Shown: piece after piece, positions 44,160 through 55,371 of the stretch | Numbering within the stretch: position 1 is the stretch's first letter | Layout of the letters: each line of letters opens with the position of its first letter | Source: Crotalaria pallida | Lineage: Eukaryota; Streptophyta; Magnoliopsida; Fabales; Fabaceae | Assembly: GCA_037953625.1 (NCBI GenBank) | Contig: CM075650.1 | Span: forward strand, 120,325,706 to 120,389,705 | Length of the DNA stretch: 64,000 nt | Reading direction: 5' to 3' | Made by a program: the position numbers and the translations under genes | Notes under the pieces: model-generated | Database searches by the model: none | Told to the model about the DNA's origin: nothing | The model's input: the letters and a program-made list of their open reading frames with translations, nothing else

Positions 44160-45914
44160 TGGTGAAGCGAAGAGTCATCGCCCATCCTGAGGAGTTCCCA
44201 CTCCCCCCAAACCACGAAGAGTACGACTAGGTTGACCGCGAGGCTCTCGGGACTCGATCGGAGTATTCTTCGGCAAACACCCTTGACGAAGTTCGAGCCG
44301 CTGTTATTCCTTGTAAAGGGATAAGACTAGGGCTGCTTATGAAGTTTCCACTGCGGGGGAAAATGATAGGATTTGTTGCCGCCTCACTAATGGGGAAAGA
44401 GGCTTCTTATTTTATGCTGAAGTTTTGAGCCAGTTAGGGGTTTGCTTACCCCTTTCCGATTTTGAGATGAGGTTGTTGATGTTCTATGGCCTAGCTCCTA
44501 CCCAACTACGTCCTAGTGGCTGGGCCTTTGTTCGGATGTTCCAGCAATTTTGTGCTGGATTAAATCAGAGGTGTCGTCTATAGAATTTTTGTTGGTTGTT
44601 TACTCCCCAGAGAACTTCCATGGATAAGGGGAGTGATAAGAGACTTTGGGTCTCTTTCAGGTCGAGGAGCGACTCAGTCGTTTTCTCCAAGTACTGCGAT
44701 TTGTGGAAGACCTTCAAATCGGGCTTCTTCAAATATTTGTTCGTGGGTGAGGGGCCTTGTTGGTTCATGAACGGGGATCAACAGCGCTTTCCCTCGTCTG
44801 GTCTAGGGATTTTTACCGAACGGAGTCACAAAATTTTCACTTTAAGTGGGAGATGATGACTCCAAACGAGCAAAATGGTGTGAAATTGGCGGAAGAGTGG
44901 TTAGAGGGTTATGGCGAACTCCATACTCCGAGTTTTGTTAGACTTCGCGAGGAAGAAGCGAGGGGCGAATTGGGTATGCCCTCGGCATTTTTTTTACAGT
45001 ATCTGTTTCTTTATTCAGATAAGGTCATTTCTCAAGTTCAAGTCGAGAAAACGGGAGGGGTGCACGAGCTGCAATTTTGTTCAAGAAAAGGAAGCTGACT
45101 GGAGCATCTGGTTCCGCACCTGTGCAGGTCACTTCTCCGGCGGCCTCGCAACAGTCATCGAAGCATACTTAGAGAGCGGGAGCTCGGGAGGAACCCGCAG
45201 CTTAGCTTTCCCTGGAGGCTGGATCCTCTCCTTCTGCTAAGAGGACCAGGGTGGAGAAGGAGAAGGAGGTCGTCGCTGACGAGCTGATTCGAGAGGTTGT
45301 TCTTCCGCCTGTTGGGGTCGACAGGTAATCATAACTGCCTTGTCCTTGCAATATATGATTACGAGCTTGTTCTAACCGCTTTACTTTGCAGATTGTGCCA
45401 TTTTTAACACGACTCGGCTAGAACCTTGATCCGAGGTCTTTTCGAGTCTGCTAGCTGGTTGGCTGGGCTAGCTATTCACGGCGAGGAGATGGCTCTAAGC
45501 CTGAATAATGCCAAGCATGAAAGGCGGGTGCAGGCCTTGGAGGAGAGCCTTTCCGCCGAGAAGAAGGCGAGGGAGGAGGCAGAGAAGAGGTTAGAGTCCG
45601 CCCTCAAGTCGAAGAAGGAGGCGGAGGCGAGCTTGGCTAACGCCCAAAAGAAAGCCGAGGAGCATGCCTAGGTTGTAGAAGCTCATGCCAAGGTGGTGGA
45701 TGCTCGCCTTAGGAGGATGAAAGAGAAGGCTTTGAGGCACAAGATCGGGGAGGAGGAGAATCACTTCTACTGGAATCAAACCCACGTCGGCCAGTTTGTC
45801 AATGCTCTGAATCAGTTCTCTTTCCTCAACCAACACCTCAATGTCATGGTGCTCATCCCAACCATCGCGTTGAAGATGGTCAGATTGTCTCCGAAGATGG
45901 GCCAGTTGACCTAA
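44160..45914 (+). pseudogene. Putative gypsy-type transposon ORF, broken
   Basis: It begins with ATG at 44160 but meets TAG at about 44227. The conserved part reads in pieces: LSDFEMRLLMFYGLAPTQL and RPSGWAFVRMFQQF near 44455-44560, then RLWVSFRSRSD and FKSGFFKYLFVGEGPCW near 44640-44765. This matches the plant family called putative gypsy type transposon, an extra ORF of Tat-type elements. An intron is readable at 45325-45391 (donor GGTAATC, acceptor TTTGCAG). A Glu/Lys/Ala-rich coiled coil follows (45480-45720, with TAG at 45669). Several frame changes show it is dead. It is a different family from the extra ORF at 11296. Confidence 0.7.
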
Positions 45915-46446
45915 CTTATGTTGACCTTCATAATCCTCGCGAGTTGGTTGATGACAACAGAGCATACTTTGTTTGAAGATAATCCCTTTAAAAATACACA
46001 CAGAGCATATCAGAATAGCACACAAATATTGCAAGTCAAACATGCAGCAACAGTAAAGCAACAAGAACATCGAGATAAAGAAATTATTCCAACTCTCATG
46101 CTGAAAATCATCATTACAAAGTCTTGCTTTCAGCAGATACCAAATTTTCATAAATTCTAAATAATCATGTTTCATTCCATAAAGCTACAAATGCAATGGC
46201 ACAACTTTTTTATTATAGTTCCCATAAATATGAGAGATAAAGGCAGGCACAACCAAAAATATTAGTGTCAGAGACACTGCTCTACATAAACAGTTGCAAA
46301 TCTCATATTTTCTTCAACCAGCTTAAACCCTTTAAACAAAATAATTCATTTCCAGGAGAGAATCTGGGTAGAAATTTTGGTAATAAATAGAAAACAGAAT
46401 CGAAAAATGAAGAGATAAAATATTGTTGTGGAAAATAAAAAAATAC

Positions 46447-47400
46447 CTTTCACCATCCATAGCAAACTTTTTGGGAGAAAGATAATTGTCAGGCAACAAA
46501 GAACCACTTGAAAACTTCTTATTCTGATTTATAGCATTTTGAGGCAATGAACTACTTGGTCCAAAACTTTCATTGTCATCTCTTGGACTAGCATTATTGA
46601 CATCATCCTCACATATATCAAAACAACCTTTGCAAAAATTACATATAATGAATATAAAGCAACCTCTAATGGAAAGAACATCGCTTAATAGACTTGTATA
46701 TAATTTTAGAAAATACAAGGAAGAATTTAACCCCTCGCCGAGAAAAACTTTTCAATTGACTATTCAAATGCACCTCTTTGCCACATATCTTTTTTTTTTA
46801 ATTCTTTATCATGCAAAACAACAGAGTATATCATATTATATTTATATAGATGAATAAAGAAATGGATCTGAAAGAATACTGCAAAAACTTGAATGGGATT
46901 TTTATAGAGATCTTATAAGAGAAAAAAAAAACTGGATTAGAAAGAAACAAATAACTCACTTTGTATTTTGCAAGTACACCAATGATATCATGACCCAAAC
47001 TCCCCATCACCTAAAAAGAGAGGGGAAAAAACCGGAAGAAAAAAACAAAGAGAGAATAACCATACTTAAGTGCTTGAAGGGGTTTAATAGGAAATGAAGC
47101 AAGCGAACTCTTCAAATCCTGAAGATTGTTCAATCCAACCTGAAACAAGATCTAGTGTAAATACTACTAATCCAGGCATAGCATGTATACTAAAAAAATA
47201 GGGCTAGTCTTCGAGTTCAAAGAGAACATAAGATAAAGTGAGGAACTCAAGAAAGTAATAGATCATTTCAGGACAATAACACTACCTCCTTATCCAACGT
47301 GGGTGTGGCATCTAAATTATTAGTTGCTGTAGTAAATAGCCCATCTGCTTGAACCTTGAAGTCATCAGATTGGTTGCTCTCCTTCTTTAGGGATTTAGTG
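46447..47400 (-). pseudogene. Exon-like pieces of an unknown gene
   Basis: Four minus-strand blocks with splice-like borders: about 47393-47286 (ends LDATPTLDKE, donor AG-GTAGT), 47139-47061 (acceptor TTTCAG; VGLNNLQDLKSSL, FPIKPLQALKYG), 47010-46960 (acceptor TTTTTAG; GSLGHDIIGVLAKYK, donor GTGAGT), and about 46628-46447 (NNASPRDDNESFGPSSS, NYLSPKKFAMDGER, donor AG-GTATT). The acceptor of the last block is weak. I do not recognise the protein. It could be a host gene fragment captured by the adjacent CACTA-like element or a truncated gene. Confidence 0.4.
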
Positions 47401-47589
47401 AATGAGAAGGGAAGAGAGTGAAATGGGAGTGTGATTAGGGTTCAAGAAAGTGAAAAACAAAAAGAGAAAATAGAGAGGTCGTGGGGAAGGAGGGAGGCGG
47501 AGGTGAAAGGGAAAAGAGAAGGTGAAACGTAAGGAATGAGTGAAGGAATAGGAAGGAGTAGCGGGGGCGTGAAAATTTTGCAGGTTGTG

Positions 47590-47830
47590 CCATAAAATTC
47601 ATCAACTACGGAATATTGCCTAGCAAACTAATCTGCTACGGAATTTTATATTGTTACCAATATTCCCAAGTTAAACCGTAGTTGTTCCATATTTGTTTTT
47701 CATATAGTAAGTGTAGTTTATAGTATTGAAAACTAACTACGGAAATTAATTTCGTATCTATTCTATAGCTGATTTGCTATGAAATTGCTAGGAAAAAATT
47801 TCGTAGCTGTCCGAGAAAATTCTTGTAGTA
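47590..47830. mobile_element. CACTA-like transposon end
   Basis: Repeated CTACGGAA and TTTCGTA motifs in both orientations lead up to TTCTTGTAGTA at 47820-47830, close to the complement of the plant CACTA terminus CACTACAAGAA. Only this end was found. The exon-like blocks to its left may lie inside the element. Confidence 0.5.
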
Positions 47831-48369
47831 AGAACTCTATAGATAGTGAAACCAAGTTAACTTGTTTGAAAACTTGGATTTGAATAAACTCGGGTACAGT
47901 TAAGCAAATTCATGAGTTCACCTCAGCCTAATCCATCTAAAGTTGAAACAATAATGTAATATGTTTGCTTTATTGTGAAACTTCAATATGAAATATTAAT
48001 TAAAAAAACTTTGCCTAAAAAAATATTGGTTATAAGTTGGTACCATATTATTCGTGTATAGTATATTACTTGTATTGTTTTATGTATGTTATTTGCACTT
48101 GATTGATGTTTTATGTATGCCTTAGCATGTAAGATTTACCCTAACCCTAACTTCCACCCTTTGATTCTTAATATTCATATTTATTCAATATTTTTTAAAA
48201 TTTAAATAATAATTATAAATATTCTTTTCAAAATTATATCAAATGTTTACATTTCTAATGTTACTAACAATACTAACTTAATTGGTGTATCTAAATTCTC
48301 CAAAAAAATCTTATGTTAAAAGACGAAGATAGTATAATTTATATTTTCACTTATTTGAGTTATCAAATA
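47831..48369. other. AT-rich intergenic, no gene seen
   Basis: No open frame with a recognisable domain and no repeat structure noticed. Confidence 0.5.
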
Positions 48370-48506
48370 CTCCCTCAAGTCATATTTATAAGACCTTATT
48401 CCAATTTACAATAACATTTAATATATTCTTCTCAAAAATATCATATTAAGTCAACATTTTTATTTATAAGACAAATTTTATTAAAAAGAAATGGGAAAAC
48501 CAGGAG
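48370..48506. mobile_element. Stowaway-like MITE
   Basis: 137 bp starting CTCCCTCAAGTCATATTTAT and ending AAACCAGGAG, flanked by TA on both sides (48368-48369 and 48507-48508). The terminal CTCC and internal inverted CTTATAAAT are typical of Tc1/mariner Stowaway MITEs. Confidence 0.65.
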
Positions 48507-49471
48507 TATAAGGAATACACCCAACCTCATAAAGATAAACAAAATATAAAGAAAACGAACAATTTATGAATGATCTCCACCAACCCACATTGTTAACTCA
48601 TACAAAAAAAATTAAACTACTACCCTCATCCCATTGCAAAACTATGACCAACCAACATAAATACACACTAGACCATGAGCAATAAGATAAAATATTTGAA
48701 AGGGTCTTATTTATATCTTCACTAAAGGAAAAGAAAAAAAAAGAAAGGAAAAGCAAAAAGCTTTGAAAGGAAACCACACTTAATTAAAAAAAAGAAAAGA
48801 AAAAGAAGGAGGAAAACCAAAGGACATTTTTGTTTTGTTATAAAAGATGATAAATAGTTTTAATCCAAAGTTTTTAACTGACTGTCTTTATCCCCATCAT
48901 CAGTATGGCATATGGCATTTGGCAAGAGAAAATTAGCAAATTCCTTTTCTAATTCTAGTGATGTACAAGAGTATGTAGAAGTGTTTCAAGAAGAAGTAAG
49001 TGATGTTGTTCAACTTGAAGCAACTTCAAAGACAACAGTAACACGGCATCTTACAGATCTAGAACTAGCAAATAAGCCATTGTCATCACCCAACCTCTCT
49101 TTCAATAATTGATTCCCAGAAATTTACTCCATTTTCATCTCTGAATTGATACCTCTACCCAATTCTCCTCCCCTCTCACCACTTCCCCTCTCAATGTCTC
49201 CTAGTCCTTTCCACCACCCGACACTCCCTTAAACGCCTCTTTATATTCCCTAATGCATTTATTGACACTCTCCCCATATTTAGCTACTACTACCTTTCCT
49301 ATAAAGCCTCTTCCTCCAATAATCTCCAATAATCTCCCTATTAAATATTTCTAGATTCTTTACTCCTAATCCTCCTTCATTTTTTGTTTACAAACTTCCT
49401 TCCATTTAACCCAACTTATCTTACCTTACCCTTATCATGACCCCACAAAAAATCTCTCTTTTACAATATTA
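48507..49471. other. Intergenic, no gene recognised
   Basis: A 66-codon open frame (48912-49112, beginning MAFGKRKLANSF) has no recognisable domain and no supporting context. The rest is CT-rich or AT-rich. Confidence 0.45.
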
Positions 49472-49593
49472 TTTATTGATTAATAACAGTTTTTGGAGCT
49501 ACGAAATATCAAGGTATAAAAGAGCGTATCGATTTATTGATTAATAACAGTTTTTGGAGCTAAGAAATATGAAGGTATAAAAGAGAATATCTC
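49472..49593 (+). repeat. 61 bp tandem duplication
   Basis: TTTATTGATTAATAACAG begins at 49472 and again at 49533; the two 61 bp copies share TTTTTGGAGCTA and AAGGTATAAAAGAG with a few changes. Confidence 0.8.
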
Positions 49594-50379
49594 GATTTGA
49601 AGAGACTAACATGTTTCTTGGAGAAGATATGCTTTCGCTCCCAACCAAAAAGTTTATGCTGCACTGACACAACAGCAGGTATTCCAAGTGGAGATTCGAC
49701 TTGCACCAACGATAACAAAAGTAAGTATTCTACAACTAAGACTATCAGGTTCTCTTCCAAAGTTGCAACTCGCCAAAGGTTGCACAAAAACTGAAACGTT
49801 GAGAGTCAAGTCGTTATAAACCCCACAATGGGACTCCAAGAAGAATTCATTACTTTCTCTTACAGATAACATTCCACCACCCTTCATAGCCTAGGCTTCA
49901 CGCGGGCTGGCTTTGCACTAACCTCTTTGACTAGTCCCGGCGAACACTGTTATGCTAGCATCACCACCACCCGAGCCATCAATCGGCTGAGAAGAAATGA
50001 AGGTACGAATGAGGCAAAGAAGATGAAACGTGTGATTTTGGAAGGAGATTTACAACTTTAAGGTGGATAACCGCATCAAATGGGTCGGGTTTAAGAATTC
50101 CAACCAAAATATTGCATATAGTGATATGAGATTTGGATCTCAAAACACGTATGATGCTACTTATTGTCACAACGTTTTCATAGTATCACAACAATGCGCG
50201 TCAAATTAAAGATGTGAACGAGATGGTATGAAGAGTACGGAATCGTGCGATTCCACGACGAATAACGCGATCTTGCTAACAATGAGCAACGGTGCTTCTC
50301 ATATAATCTTATGAATAGACAATGTTTCCTTAACAACAAAAATTTGAAAACCAAGTATCAGTAAAAGAACTGTTGGACA

Positions 50380-51239
50380 AAAGACGGAGTTAGGGGATGG
50401 AGACTAAACGGAGAAGAAGATTGTTCAGTTAGGAAGAACACTATTAACAGATGTCAAGATTATTGGAAAATGTCAATATTACATATTCGAGTTGCAGGAC
50501 ACTTGGCGGTGGACAGAGCGGAGAATTTAGTGTTAAAACTGCATACGAAACAATCATGCAACATCATGAAGGCAACGAAGGCGATTTCTACACAAAATTT
50601 TGGACAAACAAAGCTCCAACAAAAATGTTAGGACTAGCATGGGAAATGATAAAAAATGGGATTCCCACAGACAACATCCAGAAGTGATCATATATATTAT
50701 TTTCTCGTGCAAAATTTCATACAAGATCCGGCAACAATCCGGCAACAAGTGTATAGCTGGGAGGACAGGCAATGCTATTACATAAAGTTGGGAGGAAGCA
50801 CTTCGAAGAGCATCAATATATATGACAAGGATAAAAGAAGAAGTCTAGATTAGCATAGAACACGATAACAAGAACCACAAGAACCAGTATCATCTTTGAA
50901 CAAAAGGAATTGGATATGGAATTAATCTCAGACATGATAAACATAAGGGCATGCACAATTCACCTTTTCTTATGCAGAATGGCTACTAGATCATGTAAGA
51001 TGTTTAAATCACTACACAAATTCATAACTATACTTTACCAGACATATTAATAGCTATTTTTGAAGGAGAGTGACACAAGTATTTCAATGTTATGGTAAGT
51101 AGTAAGGGGAATAGTGCATTATTAAGTATTGCTCATGAGAATGAGAATTTGTAAGTGATATGACCTGTTGTATTGTGATGCTTGAGCAATTCTTTTGCTC
51201 CTTTTATTTTAATAAATTATATTTTGCTAATAAAAAAAA
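50380..51239 (+). mobile_element. LINE relic, 3' end
   Basis: The frame at 50451-50687 reads GEFSVKTAY, FWTNKAPTK and GLAWEMIKNGIPTDN, the zinc-binding region found after the reverse transcriptase in plant L1-type LINEs (zf-RVT). The preceding DTW-RW motif fits the same region. The 3' end is probably the AT-rich stretch with a short A run at 51232-51239. No reverse transcriptase core was recognised upstream; frames are broken. Confidence 0.65.
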
Positions 51240-51737
51240 TATACTTTATTGATTTTAAATGCAAGGTTGCTTATTGACTTATTGTTAGTGTTATAATTTA
51301 CTTTGATAAGTGCAAAACCATAAGCAAATCAGACAATAGAGATCAGTTTAATACATAAATAATACATGCAGTACTCAAATCACATTTCCTATAGCTACAT
51401 AACCAAAGGCTAACATAATAAACACATGCATAGCATTTAGCAATTCGGTTATTACCAAATAGAAGAGGGAAAAGTGAGAATAAAAGTTGAGCTTATTACC
51501 AAGAGGGTAGGACGTTTGGCGTTGCTGGAGTTCGTTGTAGCTGACGCTTTCGGTGGCTGCTTTGCTTCGCTAGATAGAACTGCAATAAAGAGCTGAGCTT
51601 CGCTAGATGGGGAGGTTTCGTTCAAAGTGATGAATGAATTAGATGGAAATGGTGAAGAACTGGTTTTAGAAAGAAAAATGAAAAAAATAAAATAAAATAA
51701 AATAACAACTCGGTCATAAAAACAAATGAGTTAAAAA
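51240..51737. other. Intergenic with weak exon-like stretch
   Basis: Minus strand 51640-51500 contains an open stretch rich in Ser/Ala/Lys ending at a possible GTAATA donor. Two GCTTCGCTAGAT repeats lie at about 51563 and 51599. Nothing is recognisable. Confidence 0.3.
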
Positions 51738-52297
51738 TACTCCGTACAATCTCATTTTTAATCAAAACTAATTAACTTCACAGGTATTAAAAAATTAAGT
51801 AAAGTTAGTTGAATATATTTAATTTTTTTAAATTTATAAAAAAAATAAAATATTTTAGTAAACTTACATTGGGAATGAAACAAAAATTAAATGATTCAAC
51901 CACTTTATAATATATATTTTAGAAATAATTGTATTAGAAATAAAAAAAAATTAGTTAAATTTTGCTTATATGTAAGACTAGTAGTTACTCCCATTGGTCT
52001 GAATTATAAGTAAAAAAAGACATTTCATTAGTGGTCTTAAATATAAACAAAACTAACTAACTTTTTATTACCAATACAATCATTCCTAAAATATTCTTAT
52101 AAAGTGGTTGAATCATTTAATTTTTGTTTCATTCTCAATACAAGTTTACTAAAATAGTCTACCTTTTTATGAATTTGAGAAAATTAAATGCATCTAACTA
52201 TTTTTTCTTAATACTTGTGTCGGTAGTTATTTTTGCTAATAAACAAAACTAGAGAAAGTAGGTGTTTTTTTTCTTATAATTGAGACCGAAGGGAACA
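51738..52297. mobile_element. Two inverted Stowaway-like MITEs, large hairpin
   Basis: The right copy (51988-52297) starts CTCCCATTGGTCTGAATTAT after TA and ends GAGACCGAAGGGAAC. The left arm (51740-51985) is largely its reverse complement: AATGATTCAACCACTTTATA at about 51888 matches TATAAAGTGGTTGAATCATT at about 52099. Together they form a foldback of about 560 bp. Confidence 0.7.
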
Positions 52298-52842
52298 CTT
52301 TTTAACTAGTGATCAAGCCGATGCGTTGCACGAGTTTGTTGTAAAATGTAAGTGATATATTAATATAAAAAATCTTATTTGTTTAAAATTTTGTTATATG
52401 AATAATATATCAGTAATCTATTTGTTAGTTATTTTTTATGGTACAATTCAATGGTCAAGATTGTACCTTAATTTTATCGTCTTAAATTTTATATGAATTG
52501 GCTTTTTAAAGGTGTGGGTTTATTTTTCCCCAGTTTTTCTGGGTTTTGTCTTGCCTTTGTGTAAGTTGTTTTTGTTTTGTGTGTTTCAAGTGGAGGGATG
52601 CCTATGGATAGTTTCAACTTTCCAGATCTGATGGTTATCCTCTTTGCTCCAATAATTGGAAGGCTACTCGTCGAGACGGATCTCTGTTTGCTGACTGTTG
52701 ATTTGGCTACCGTCCAACGACTCTCTCGTCTTAGATATGAGATTTCTTGTCGCCGAACTGAGCTTAGTCCCAGCATCAATGAGATTGTTATCTTGGTATT
52801 AAAGGCTATTGAATCTCCTGTTAGATTCGGGTTTTGGCAGTT
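52298..52842. other. No gene recognised
   Basis: Open frames on both strands between 52489 and 52876 have no domain I recognise. The sequence ends at the LTR-like start at 52843. Confidence 0.4.
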
Positions 52843-53550
52843 TGTAACACTCCTTGTATATCATTTTACTTTATAAGAAAAGTAATAAGTTTATGATTAC
52901 TTGGACTTGTTATTGTTGGAAAAAGATCTGAAAATAAGAATTTTCCCTTCCTTGAAAATTACTTTTCACAAATGCTTGATTAATAATGAAGTTGACTAAT
53001 AAAATCAGAGTTTGCGGAAACATAGTAAAATAATTATATTATACTCCCAAAATATATCAAGTGTAACAAGTCCACGGGTACCAAATAAGTATTATTATGA
53101 AACTAAATTTCTCTTATGATACCTCTTTCCAAAATATGTATCATATAAATTCTATTAAAAATAGAAATGTTATAGAGCTGGTCACTGGTCCTTTGTCCAA
53201 ACATCCATCTGGTCGGATCCTCAATATCTGCACAAGGGGTTCCCAACCCACACTTTCTACACTCTGCATGCACCTAAGGGACATCTCCCTTCACTGACTT
53301 TTGTGCAAGCTAGATATACGATCAACACCTAATAAGGGCATGGGGAGTAAGTATACACTTATACATAATCAATAAAGACTAAAATACAAACACAAGTATG
53401 TCATGGACAGACAATAATGCAAGTACACATGGGCACACCAATTTTCAACGTTATATCTCTTATAATGCAGGTGGCATGATGCATGATTTCTATCCACAGC
53501 TGAGGCCTCCACTATAAGTTCATCTTGGACGTCCATCCAATACACCAGTG

Positions 53551-53731
53551 TGTTCCCGGAACACTACCATACGTTCCCAGAACGATGGCAAACCATACTT
53601 AGATATACAAGCATCACTCCCAGAGTGTGCATCACGTTCCCAGAACGCATAGCAAACCATACTTGGAAAAATAAACATCACTCCCAGAGTGTGTATCACG
53701 TTCCCAGAACGTATAAAAACCATGTCCCAGA
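53551..53731 (+). repeat. Hairpin array with covarying arms, left part
   Basis: Small inverted repeats around a CCC-containing centre: GTGTTCCCGGAACAC, CGTTCCCAGAACG (three times) and CACTCCCAGAGTG (twice), then GTCCCAGA at the insertion site. The CCC starts are at 53555, 53576, 53619, 53639, 53683, 53703 and 53726, distances 21, 43, 20, 44, 20, 23. Arms differ between copies but remain complementary. Confidence 0.85.
53727..53731. repeat. Target duplication CCAGA, left copy
   Basis: CCAGA precedes the second Sirevirus and is repeated at 62862-62866 after it. Confidence 0.95.
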
Positions 53732-55301
53732 TGTAAATTCAATGCTCCTAATTATGTGGATTATATTTTGATGATGGCAAAATAATTAACAATCAAGCCT
53801 TGAAGACATTGCAACATCAACAACAACAACAAGTCAAGAAAAGAAGACAAGTGCCCAATCATTCTCAATCAAATATTAATTGTAAATTTCTAATTTATGT
53901 TGAGAGTGGTTGAGAGTGGGTAGAAATAGTTAGTCGCTTCTAGGGATAAAATTTTATATGACTATTAGGTTGAGATTAACTGAAATTAATACTTGAGAGG
54001 AAAAATAAAATTGAAAATTAATTTTTCTCATGTCCGATCAAAATACTCGAGTATTTTGAGAAAGACTCGAGTATATACTCGAGTATTCTGTAAAACACTC
54101 GAGTATTTGTGCCAGGTCAGCAAATATGATCGTTAGTCTTGTTCGTGCACCAGATCCTTGTTGACTGGCCAAAAAGACTCGAGTATTTCATAAAAGACTC
54201 CAGTATTTTTGTCCAGTCAGCAAAAATGAACGTTGGAAGAGACTCAAAAGCCAATTGAGGGCACTTGAGTCTCATCCAACCCAAGAGAGCATTTTCAGAA
54301 CATTATTGTAAAAATTCTCTTTGATTTTGTGCAAGAACAAACAAGACTACAAGAGCATATTGATTACAAGCTTTCATTAATTCCTCTTCTCAAGTGTTAA
54401 TTCACAAAAACTCAACTTCTCACTCATATTGTTATTTTCTTCCAAGTAGTGTTTTAGGCCTCAATTCATACATTGAGCTGTGCTTATTTGTGCTAATCCA
54501 TTGTGAGATTAGTAATACACATACAAAAAGCTTGATTATTCAAAGTCTTGGATTGTTCCCAAGCAAACCCTAAGTGGCTTAGGGTGTTGGAGTCTTGAGA
54601 GGTTCTCAAGCACAAGACTAGGAGGTTCCTAGCCCGGTGGAGTTTTTTGAAGGGAGTTCAAGGAAGCTTTTGAAGAGTTCTTCAATCACCGGAATCAAAT
54701 TGGGGTAGAAATCAAGAGTTTGGTACACTCTTGAAGGGTTAGGTTGAGTGAGGCCATTCTCAAGCAATCCTTGTAATTTCTAACAATTTGATTATTAGTA
54801 GAAACTCCTAAGTGATTAGGAGGACTGGATGTAGCTCATTGTTGGAGTGAACCAGGATAAAATTGCTTGAGTGTTGGTTTATTGCTTTTAATCTTCTTTC
54901 TAGCTCAATCAACTTAAGTCATTTCAAACTATTAGGATTTATACAATTAGGTAGCAAGTTCAAGGAATCTTGGTGTTAAAAGTTTATTTAGATTGCTTGC
55001 TAATATGTTGGATAAGTTCTTGTTTAGTATTGAATTGATTTGAGTTAAATTGCTGGATTTTCGTTTCTGGTTTTACTGCTATCTGTCAGGAAAAACTCGA
55101 GTATATTTAGAAAGACTCAAGTTGTTCATCCCGAAAAACTCGAGTATTTCACAAAAGACTCGAGTATTTCGTGTCTGATTCCAGAAAATTCAGTCTTAGC
55201 TCCATTCTTCAATTATCACTCGAAATATTTGGTATTAGTGCTTCAAAATACTATTCACCCCCCCTCTACTATTTGCTTAGCCCACTTGTTGGTTTCCAAC
55301 A
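53732..55301 (+). repeat. 5' LTR of second Sirevirus
   Basis: TGTAAATTC to TTTCCAACA. ACTCGAGT-type sites start at 54045, 54065, 54077, 54097, 54177 and 54197 (last ACTCCAGT), with distances 20, 12, 20, 80, 20; and at 55095, 55115 (ACTCAAGT), 55138 and 55158, with distances 20, 23, 20. Confidence 0.95.
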
Positions 55302-55303
55302 AG

Positions 55304-55319
55304 TGGTATCAGAGCTCGG
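55304..55319 (+). promoter_or_regulatory. Primer binding site of second Sirevirus
   Basis: TGGTATCAGAGCTCGG begins 2 bp after the LTR, identical to the site in the young Sirevirus; the first 12 bases match the initiator Met-tRNA complement. Confidence 0.9.
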
Positions 55320-55371
55320 TCGAAAGATCGAGTGTAACAACTTTTTCGAAAAAGATCCTTTTGGAAACTAA

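Noticed and set aside
50451..50687. Host gene
   Set aside because: The motif order matches the zinc-binding region of LINE reverse transcriptase ORFs, and the frames around it are broken.
52577..52876. 99-codon open frame before the LTR start
   Set aside because: No recognisable domain; an overlapping frame on the other strand is as long.
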